From Echinometra lucunter (lineage: Eukaryota > Echinodermata > Echinoidea > Camarodonta > Echinometridae), in contig CM057158.1 in assembly GCA_029962745.1 (NCBI GenBank), positions 12,308,776-12,372,775 of the forward strand: a stretch of 64,000 nt of DNA, read 5' to 3'. Positions 56,164-64,000 of the stretch are shown here, piece after piece (positions within the stretch are counted from its first letter, which is position 1; each line of letters begins with the position of its first letter). Position numbers and translations under genes: made by a program. Under the pieces are notes generated by a model. That model searched no databases. It was not told the DNA's origin and saw nothing but the letters and a program-made list of their open reading frames with translations.

Positions 56164-57904
56164 CCTTTATAAAGATGACACAGCAAAGAAAAGAGAGTAA
56201 TTAATTACCCTTCTACAGCTAATATGTATACTATCATTAAGCGTCAGCATCTTTTGATCTGCACCTAGTGCACACTTCTCAAAGTGGGTTATTAAAATCT
56301 GGACTGGAAGTAGATTCCTCATAATAGGAGAGCTATCTGCACAATTTGATGCAGATGAGGATATACCTTATGTTGTTTCACTATATGTTGTATGAAAAGG
56401 TGGAGGGAGGGAGGGAGGGAGGGAGGGAGGGATCAGACAACATGGAATTTTTAGGCTCATCATATGTGCAACCATGGAAACAAAATGCGCAGAGCAGACA
56501 TTATGCACTCTAACTGTAAATATGAAAGGTAGCATGATTTGAGATGCAGATCAAGTCGGTAGCTGTAGTTCCGGACTAAGGCCAGATTTAATATTCTTTG
56601 ATAATGAATATGAAAATGGTTGATGGGAGTATAGAAAAGGAGGAAGTGAAGGAAAAGCTTTAGATGGTTGCTTATTTCTAGGCCTACTTTCCAAGTAGAG
56701 CTATAGATTTCTGTTCTGTTAGTTTTTAAAAATTATCACCTATCCCTTGTAAGAGGATGTCGTCATATTATTTTGATGTCATAAACCAAAACAAAGACAG
56801 GAAAGCGAGGGGGAGTAAGGAGGAGGAAGAGGAAGAGAGAGAAAAACAGATCAATGATATGAAGAGAGAGTAAAGGATCCTGGAATACCAGAAGTAATTA
56901 AGAATCTTGGCAATGTGTTTGCCATGTGTTCCTTGCCGAGTGAAACATATGCCTACCAGTCTGACAGATAACTGGCATACCAGAGTGTCTTGCTTGGCCA
57001 GATAGAAGATTGTTCTCCTTTCTTCTTCTCTGGTCTTGTTTTGTGTGATGGTGAGATAGAGGAGGTAGCTAGCTCCTGCCCCTCCGGTCTGCCCCTCCTT
57101 CCCCGCCCATACCTGGGCCCAGCAGCGTTTGTTGTCCCTGGTTGACTGATTGAAGAGTCTGGGGGAATCGAAGCTTGGATGGTTGATTTCAGAATCAAGA
57201 AGGGAGATGGCAGGGATTGCTTGGATAGAGGGACGCTATAGCAATGTTCTTGTTGATCACCAAGCCAGCAGAAGCAAGCTCACAAGTTAAACAATTATGT
57301 TAATTTTGAAGAATTTAAAGACAAAGTCATGTATCCTGATTTTTTTTCGTTCTTAGTGAATTATAAATAAATGCCATTGAAACCCTGAAGTCATGGATTA
57401 TTTGTGCACATTACTCTTTGAGTATTGATAATTCTACATGAATATTTCAATTTTAAGTTTCCAGAGTGTTCAGATATATTTCAAAACCACTCCAGTAATG
57501 AAAATTTAGAAGAAGAAACATAACTGCATTTGTCCATACCTTTTTGGTCCATAAAATTCACAATAATGTTTTGAGATGCTTAATGTCAAACAGAACCTCA
57601 CACATGAAGCTAATTAATAATGAGGAAATCCTTGAGAAGTTCTCATAGACTTGTAAAAAGTAAATTTCTATGCAGTTCCTGTAATATCAATGTATTGATT
57701 CATTGCCAGTAGGTTCAGTGATAAGATTACTTTCAATTTCCATTTTGCATGTTATGCTCTGTGTGACTTAAAATTTGTATCTCTTGGAAACACTCCTTTT
57801 ATATCTTCCTTGTTGGAGGTCGCTTGTTCTGAACTTGTAAGTAACATCTAAGGCTTTTGTTGAACTCTGTTGAACTTTTCTCGAGTTGATTGTTTTTTTC
57901 GTAG
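56164..57904. other. no firm feature; (GGGA)n at 56404-56432
   Basis: A GGGA tetranucleotide array of about seven units. An 81-codon minus-strand ORF at 56953-57198 in a GC-richer patch has no supporting signal. Confidence 0.35.
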
Positions 57905-58022
57905 GAGACGCCCCTTAGACATTGCTCTACCAGTCAATCACCTAGTGGTGTTAGCAGAGTACTACCAGGAAATATCATCAAACAGGCGACGAAAGAGACA
58001 AGAGAGAACGATAAAGAAATGT
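57905..58022 (+). CDS. candidate terminal exon
   Basis: The acceptor GATTGTTTTTTTCGTAG precedes two alternative open frames. In phase 0, which joins the exon candidate ending at 50111, 38 codons run to TAG at 58019-58021 (Ser-rich start TPLRHCSTSQSPSG, then SRVLPGNIIKQATKETREN). The other frame is longer (starts RRRPLDIALPVNHLVVLAEY, includes a basic RRRKRQER cluster) and continues to 58184. The conflict shows how easily open frames occur here. Confidence 0.25.
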
Positions 58023-58960
58023 AGGAACAAATTTTCAATACTTATTCCCTCTGTTTTTCTGCTCCGGCTAATGAAGAATCCATGCGCACATATTTCTGAT
58101 TTGTTAGCCTGGCAGGCCTGCGGCTCGGTTTTAAACCAGACAAATGGGGAAACAAGAGGGCCATTTTCGAACATGCTGAGTTGATGAAATATCTGCTCTG
58201 TGGGCTTTCTGCATTCACAGATATCGACTTGCAGAAAGAAAAAAAATGAGAAGAAAGCGTGGTGGGTAATATCTTTGCAGGGACCTCGTGAAAAGCTGAG
58301 CTTATTTTTTGTGGTGTATTTCATCACTTTACAACTGGTAGATAATTGAGCAATTTGCTCAAATTTTATTTTCCCCACCCATATCGCAAATAGAACACGT
58401 TCATAATCATAGTTATTCTATAGGCCTATATTTAGGAATGGTTTATTACTCTTGGCAATTTTTTTTAAATACTGTGCTTCTATACTGGCCAGGGGATTCT
58501 GAATACATTTATTTGATTAAAGGATTAATTGATTCCTGAATTGTTTCACCTGAAAAAAAGGTATAGGATTATTTACTTCTAGTTTAGCTACAAAGGGACC
58601 CACAGCTTTCACTCATATCCAAGGGACTTCATGTTATTTTTTATATTTTTGTTATCAGATTTTGTAAGTAATGACTCATGTGATAAGATATTGAACAAAT
58701 TTTAGGACTTACTGATAAACGAAGATAATTGTAGCATTTGACACTCCTGTTCTTTCAACCACTATTACCAAGGAATTCACATATTTCTGGTTTTGGTGTA
58801 TGAAAATATATATTTTTTCCTTATGTGAAAAGATTTTATATGGCCTCTTGTAGTGACATTAGTTGCATAGGAATAAAATGACTGTTTATTTGATTGGTAA
58901 GGCTATAGATCATTCTTATCTTACAGGCTGTGGATGATTAGAAGAAACAGCTGATCCTCA
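58023..58960. other. no feature seen
   Basis: AT-rich sequence. It would be 3' UTR if the preceding exon is real. Confidence 0.4.
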
Positions 58961-58966
58961 CCAGAC

Positions 58967-58981
58967 TTGGCTCTCTCTCTG

Positions 58982-59014
<33 letters not shown>

Positions 59015-59312
59015 TTCTCTTTCTCTATTTCACCTCCCGTGTCATCATTTTTTCCGCAACAGATACCACATAATGGGGCGTTAGGCTCAGTATGTGTTCT
59101 GTTATGCTGCCCCTTCATATGTGGCCATGACATTGCAGCTTTTATTTTCTTCGCGATGCTTTCTGTTTCCTCTGTTGTGTGTGTGTGTGTTCTCCATCTC
59201 TATCACCTTTTCTTTCTCTGTCTGTCTCTCTTTTTCTATCTCTCTACCTTGTTTTCCACCTATCTCTGTTCATCTCTCCACCTGCCTTCCATTTCCCCCA
59301 CCCCCACGTCTA

Positions 59313-59343
<31 letters not shown>

Positions 59344-59470
59344 CTTTCCTTCCCTCCCTCTATCTCTGTCTGTCTCTCCCATATATCTTTATTACTCCTT
59401 TTCTCTACCTTTTCCCCTTTCTTTGTCTTTTCTATATCTCCCTCTTTCTCACTTGCTGATCTCCGTATCA
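58967..59470. repeat. CT-rich tract with (CT)n and (GT)n runs
   Basis: (CT)n at 58972-59018, (GT)n at 59176-59190 and (CT)n at 59311-59335 within pyrimidine-rich DNA. Long Ser/Leu frames across it are artefacts. Confidence 0.9.
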
Positions 59471-60075
59471 TGTTCCAACTTAACTCCCTTTTCTTCTGAA
59501 AACAGCTTTGTTTGCTCTTATCTGGAATAAATTAAAGGCTACATACACCTACCTCTCTTTTCTACCCTGTCTTCCTAAAATTATAAATCTGAGCTCATGA
59601 TTAAGGCTACATAGTTTGGTACAGGTATTCCGTATTTCTTTAATGATAAGAAGGAAGATCTAGGTTATACCATAATTCCAGGATCCGTGAAATCCTTTCC
59701 CCTTAGTCTTTATTGATCTTACATAATATTTTTTCATCCCTTGTTTTCCTCGTCACTCCTTGTCTATTATTTCTCCATCTGAATCCCTGGCTCTGTCCAT
59801 CTATCTGTCTTTCCCACCTTATTATTTCTCCCACTTTCCTTACCCCTGGCTGTGGTTCAGTCTATCCTGTATTATTGTGTATCATCATGAGAGACATACT
59901 TGACACAGGGAGGGAGGCCTGTCATACCCCAGACTCCTCAAAGGCTGCTAGTTTCTTACCAGGCACTGCATTTATTTTTTCCTTACTCAAATTATAAGAA
60001 GTAGTCACATTCTCTAATCAATCATGGATCTTATATTTTTCTTTCTTTCATTTCCTTTCCATTTTCCAGTTTCTC
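59471..60075. other. no feature seen
   Basis: Pyrimidine-leaning AT-rich DNA. AAGGCTACATA recurs at 59535 and 59604, with no further structure. Confidence 0.4.
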
Positions 60076-60625
60076 TTCTGAACCCGGGGGGGGGGGGGGG
60101 GGGGGGGGGGGGGCATCGGTCAGTACATCGTCTGTTCAGAGCCAGAAGGGCATTAACTATGTGTTAAAGCATATGAGTTAATGCCCTTCTGGCTCCAAAC
60201 AGACGAAATATTCCTGTACATGTGGGTTACCACAGGTTTTCCAAACCTGTTATCTATTGGCCAAAATCACACCCTTTTTTGTTTTTTCAAGCCTTTTCTC
60301 GAAAATTTACCCCCCCCCCCCGAACAGGTTCAACCTCCTCAAATATATTCCTTAACAAGGTCTCTGTCTCATTTTTTTTGTTTCCAGAGGTGATTTATGC
60401 AAATCAAGGCTGCACAAAGTCCATACTATTGATAGGGAGGAGAATACTGCACCCACGTGTTAACAAACTCAAGAAAACCTACCTTTTCCTGACTTTTTGC
60501 CTATTTGACACCCTACATACGTCATGCCCATGACGTGCCTTAACCAGCAAAAATTGCCCGTTTTACATATTTTTTTGGTCGCACATGTGTACAGCAATAT
60601 ATGACTGGCCCCCTGGGTTCTGAAC
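60076..60625 (+). mobile_element. G-run/C-run edged element, copy 2
   Basis: TTCTGAACCCGGGGG at the left, extending into a 28-G run (60086-60113), is matched by CCCCCTGGGTTCTGAA at the right. The interior shares several blocks with 19925-20345 (AAATTTACC, TTCCTTAACAAGGTCTCTGT, TTTTTGCCTATTTGACACCC, ATGACGTGCCTTAACC, GGTCGCACATGTGTACA). It carries a family D stem-loop at 60128-60207. Non-coding. Confidence 0.75.
60128..60207. repeat. stem-loop family D, best copy
   Basis: TCGTCTGTTCAGAGCCAGAA then GGGCATTAACT pairs almost perfectly with AGTTAATGCCCTTCTGGCTC then CAAACAGACGA, giving 31-bp arms around a 17-nt loop. Confidence 0.9.
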
Positions 60626-60642
60626 AATTTAAATATTTCAAG

Positions 60643-60831
60643 GAGATGAAAACTACTTTTGAAAAATCAACTTAAGGCAACTTCAATAGCTGTGTCCGTC
60701 ACCTTTAGAAATGTGCGGAGACTTTACAATGGCTTATTACGTAATCTGAACATGTTTTGTATGGGCAGTACACCAAGGCTTTCGAAATTGCACTTGAGTT
60801 GATATTTCATAAGTAGTTTTTGTCATGTTTT
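60643..60831 (-). mobile_element. TIR family E, copy 3 (inverted)
   Basis: GATGAAAACTACTTTTGAAA then AATCAACTTAAGG and the partner TTGAGTTGATATTTCATAAG then TAGTTTTTGTCATG are the family E TIRs. The interior is the reverse complement of 23134-23458 (AATGGCTTATTACGT, ACATGTTTTGTATGGGCA). Confidence 0.8.
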
Positions 60832-61195
60832 TCATAAAAAATTTAAAAATCAGCTGTGCTTTTAGAAAAATTATTTTTTACATTATATGAAGTCCTGAAA
60901 GCACATTTAACTGCTATTCAGTTGACAGGTTTTGTCAATTTTCATATTTATACATATAGATACTTTTAACTTTCCATTTTTGGGGTGAATTTCTGTTGTC
61001 TGTTATACGCCTTTTCTTTTGCACCTCCTACTCTTTCTCTATTCGAATTTCGCCTTTTTTCTCTCTCTCGCAAGTTCAGCGTTTAGGATTTTTTTTTCTG
61101 TGTGCATGAGGGTGTGCGGGTGTGGGAGAGTGTGTGTGTGTTTTTGTGAGTGCTTTTTTGTTGTCACTTCTTTTTTTTTTTTTTTAAATACTTTC
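60832..61195. other. no gene; GT-rich patch
   Basis: T-rich sequence with GTGTGCGGGTGTGGGAGAGT and (GT)n near 61099-61145. It could be the upstream part of the LINE tail that follows. Confidence 0.4.
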
Positions 61196-61445
61196 TCATA
61201 ATTATACATATTTATTATGTCCTAGGGCACCCTCGAACCAAGCTTTTGCTTTTAGAGGTGTGTCCTCCAATTATTTATGTAATTACGATGATTGTATATT
61301 ATGTCATATTTTGTTACAATACCATGAATGTCAATTTGTTGTTTCATTATTTTGCTGTTTATTTGAATAATTGGAAATAAATGTGTTTGAACTGAACTGA
61401 GCTGAACTGAAATTTATTGTGAACTGAAATTTATTGTTATTATTA
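61196..61445 (+). mobile_element. LINE 3' UTR and tail fragment
   Basis: A/T-rich sequence ends GGAAATAAATGTGTTTGAAC followed by CTGAA-type pentamers (TGAACTGAACTGAGCTGAAC), then a 17-bp direct duplication ACTGAAATTTATTGT. The AATAAA signal plus a pentamer tail is the layout of CR1/L2-group LINE ends, as at 29866, but with a different repeat unit and the + strand. Confidence 0.6.
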
Positions 61446-61859
61446 ATGTGAGCATCTTTCATGTTAGAAACTTAGTGTTCTTTTTATATAGTGTTTTCGA
61501 GGCAATGTAGATTTGAATTTCAGAGGATGTGACTTTATGTATTGGGCTTATTTTATACTCAGCAGAAACATGGGCAGGGGGTGAAATGCACATAGGTTGT
61601 TCAGTCCACTCATGACAGTGATAATGTAGGATGAAAAACACATAACATAAAAAAACAGCTCTGTAGGACTGGAAATAGGTTAGCATTGAGCCAAGCAACG
61701 AGCCAAGCTAGATTTATCACATTGGAGTATTATCATTGACAGCTGTGTTGCCTCACACTAGTAGAGGAATTCAAGAGATTGCTGCAGCTGTTCCAATCTG
61801 TGATGACAGTGGTGTGCATAGGGAGAGAGAGGAGAGCCAAGTCAAGGAGAGAAATGCTG
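61446..61859. other. no feature seen
   Basis: AT-rich sequence before a CpG-richer region. Confidence 0.4.
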
Positions 61860-62460
61860 TGAGGGGTTGATGTGCGTGAGTCGTCAGTCGTCTTGATGTG
61901 TAGGTGGATAGCTAAGCAGTTGGGGGTTAGGAGACAAGGCAAGCTGAGCCGCCCGCTTGCACCAGCCAAGCAGCCCCACAGCAAAAGCTCAATCAACGAG
62001 AGTCTGTCCTTCGATCTGGCAAGCAGTCGGCAATCTTACCCCTTTGCTCCCCTAAGGCAGCTAGGGCCCTGAACAGCAGCAGCAGCAATCATTACACGCT
62101 CGCTCACGCACCCCGCATTGCTGCTCAACACTGCACCACACGTGGCCAGCAGCTCAGTTCTCTAATCACTACTCATCTCACCCCCCCTTTCCTTTACTCT
62201 CTCCTCTTCTCTCTCACTCACACTGTCACAACATTCCAATGTACACGCACCGCTCTCGTCAACAGCCTCGCCGCATCCTGCCTGCTTCGTAATCTACGTT
62301 GACAAGTCGCAGGGTCGCAGGCCCATGACAAACTGGCCAAGTCGGTCGGGAAGGAGGAAGTCTCTTTAGTCGAGTATGTGACACTCGTTGCCTGTGCACG
62401 CATTGAATCAGTTGCTTCCTTGCTGCTAGCTGCTGCTCGTCCTCACATGTGTTCATGCAT
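61860..62460 (+). promoter_or_regulatory. CpG-richer region, possible promoter or 5' UTR
   Basis: C-rich, CpG-containing sequence (GAGCCGCCCGCTTGC, CACGCTCGCTCACGCACCCC, GTACACGCACCGCTCTCGTC, GTCGGTCGGGAAG) with a CAG repeat (62077-62091) and a CACGTG box near 62139. It lies 0.8-1.4 kb before the start-codon exon at 63272. Composition suits a promoter or first noncoding exon, but no core promoter element or splice pair could be fixed. Confidence 0.35.
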
Positions 62461-63271
62461 GGATGATTGTTTGCAGGGATGGCTAATTAGGACACTCATT
62501 ATACCCATCTGGATGGAATGAGCTTTACTGTGTGCTATCTTTTTACAGCTGTTAAAACATCATGTCATATCTGCAGAATCAGTGAAAATATACATCTTCT
62601 TGGATTTATCACTTCATGAACAGTCATGATTAGCGAATAGCCTATATTTCAACTAAACTAACTCTACTATACTTCATCAGCTGTTCTCTGTTCAGAGAAC
62701 ACCTCTTTGTAAACAGGAAAACTTAAGAAGTGACTGTATGTGATTCTATTCAAGACTGGAGTCATGTTATACTGACTTTATATTGACAAATACAGATCTG
62801 AAAGTTTGAAGAACCACTAATTCAGTGGAACGAAATCTGAAAAGCTGTTGAATTCTTGTGAGATCATTTGTGAGCTGCTCTTCATTTGATAATTCTTATT
62901 ATAGCATTAAGCATTCGTGCTATTATATCTATGGAACTGTGTGAATAAAAACCGGTATATCCCCATTTCTGCCCACCAAGGATTTTAATTACGGAATATC
63001 ATCAAATTTACTCTGCACTGAATTAGTTAGAATCAGATGAACATAAATCAGGAGAGATCATTTGTCATACTGTCAATTTGCATTCGAGAAAATTGCATTT
63101 GTTGCATTATGTTTTGCATGATTATGCACTGACCTTCACATAAGCTTGTCGGTAGATTTGCAGTCTGATGTGGAAAAGGGACTCTGCTTTTAAATGTGAG
63201 GAACTGCTTGAGATTTGAGTGACAGTGGTTGAAAACTTTGGAATTATTTGGATGACATCAGGAGTGGTTTG
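62461..63271 (+). other. upstream sequence of the 63.3-kb exon
   Basis: AT-rich with no open frame. An in-frame TGA at 63230-63232 lies upstream of ATG 63272, so translation of the next exon probably starts within that exon. This stretch is 5' UTR, intron or both. Confidence 0.4.
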
Positions 63272-63611
63272 ATGGTCAACATGAGGAAAACGACGAGCCC
63301 AATAAGCCCCACCAAGGTGAAGGTCAAAACGGAGCGAGACCTGGACACGAGCCCTCCGACCGCCGCCCCCGTCCCTGTACCCCCTCCCGCCGTCCCCCCA
63401 TCCTCCTTCCCTCATCTACCCCACACCCACTCAGCAGCAGGGGCGGGGACCAACAATGAGAGGAGACCCTCCCCTCCCTCCACCACCAACGTCCAGGAAC
63501 ATAAGCCCATCACGCTGTCCAAGCTGATGAGAGCTCGTGCGCAGAGGAACGAGTTCTACTGCAAAGGTACGGGAGTGTTTAGCTTTGATCTGGAGTTACA
63601 TCGGCAGTCAA
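63272..63611 (+). CDS. candidate 5' coding exon, proline-rich nuclear-type protein
   Basis: ATG 63272 (second ATG at 63281) follows an in-frame stop. The frame runs 113 codons to a strong donor TCAA|GTAAGT (GT at 63612) in phase 1. A weaker donor AAAG|GTACGG lies at 63567. The N-terminus is basic and Ser/Thr-rich, with KVKVKTE at residues 15-21; VKTE fits the sumoylation consensus. Residues ~27-65 are Pro/Ala/Ser-rich and likely disordered. Residues ~78-99 (KPITLSKLMRARAQRNEFYC) look structured and start a possible domain interrupted by the intron. Codons are GC-rich compared with the surroundings. I do not recognise the family; a transcriptional regulator is only a guess from composition. 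Downstream exons lie beyond the window. Confidence 0.5.
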
Positions 63612-64000
63612 GTAAGTTAAGGTCATGCTAAACCCCATGGAATGGCAAGTCTATGTGAATATGAAATCAGGGGACATGTGTGGTTTTTATAACAAATGTA
63701 TGCTAGTAGGAAAATATGTTAATTCACAGCAGGGGAAAATATGTTAATTCACAGCAGTATGAAATATCTTACAAAGGTGACTCAATGTATGAAGCAGATA
63801 GTAGGGATTGAATTCATTGAATCCAGTAATTGAATTCAAATACATGTATAACTATGCATTATATCTTTGTATAGCTGTCTCTTCTATTTCATCCATAATT
63901 TCTCCTTATCTCTCTTCGGTCCACCTTTTTTATGCCGACTTGTCTGCACATAGCAGCGGTCATAAAATCAGGTTTGCCAAGAATATGATGAAGAGTGCAA
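63612..64000 (+). other. probable intron with a 25-bp tandem duplication
   Basis: GGAAAATATGTTAATTCACA then GCAGG is perfectly duplicated at 63709 and 63734. Otherwise AT-rich intron-like sequence to the window edge. Confidence 0.6.

Noticed and set aside
57870..58184. 104-residue ORF with a basic RRRKRQER cluster
   Set aside because: It begins inside the intron-like pyrimidine tract and competes with another equally good frame. Reported only as an ambiguous terminal exon.
58967..59530. 187-residue ORF with hydrophobic segments
   Set aside because: Produced by (CT)n and (GT)n tracts. Apparent membrane segments are composition artefacts.
1..64000. tRNA, rRNA, CRISPR or phage/defence-type systems
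   Set aside because: No GGTTCGAATCC-type B box with a foldable partner, no rRNA blocks and no spacer-repeat arrays were found. The sequence is eukaryotic intergenic DNA.

Overview
This window looks like noncoding DNA from an animal nuclear genome. It is AT-rich, almost free of long open frames, full of simple-sequence tracts, and crowded with short terminal-inverted-repeat (TIR) elements. Several repeat styles point to a marine invertebrate deuterostome, most likely a sea urchin or other echinoderm: elements ending in GGGCCCCRTTTCATAAAA, elements starting TATGCCTCCGC with ~150-bp internal repeats, AAAGCGAGCGAGC patches, and LINE tails of ATTGA or CTGAA pentamers. The species call is inference. 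I saw no tRNA, rRNA, CRISPR array or prokaryotic operon.

Layout. 0-4 kb: a possible last exon of an upstream gene, a 24-bp minisatellite, and a CpG-richer patch ending in a strong splice donor. 4.2-7.8 kb: a long foldback palindrome, then five repeat elements packed nearly edge to edge. 8.7-17 kb: GA, ATT and CT tracts, a few candidate short exons, a TTAA-flanked element, and a second, inverted copy of the ~780-bp repeat seen at 6.9-7.7 kb. 17.6-25.2 kb: a dense run of small TIR elements, including a good piggyBac-like one with TTAA flanks. 25-29 kb: mostly featureless, with CT-rich DNA. 29.9-30.6 kb: a 5'-truncated LINE reverse-transcriptase C-terminus, the most secure protein-coding homology here. 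31-48 kb: more palindromic or TIR elements, including an unusual foldback built of 21-bp repeats at 39.5 kb. 50-56 kb: a Kolobok/T2-like TTAA element, an 800-bp TIR element and two more copies of a five-copy ~500-bp family. 58-61.5 kb: CT tracts, an element edged by G and C homopolymers, and a LINE 3' tail. 61.8-64 kb: a CpG-richer region leading to the best candidate host exon, a proline-rich, start-codon-containing exon at 63272-63611.

How it fits together. Host coding content is small: probably the 5' end of one gene at the right edge and perhaps the 3' end of another at the left edge. Other exon calls rest only on splice signals and open frames. In AT-rich DNA such combinations arise by chance, so they carry low confidence. 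The well-supported biology is the repeat landscape: about 25 non-autonomous elements in a dozen or so families, many able to fold into long hairpins if transcribed, and none with a visible transposase.
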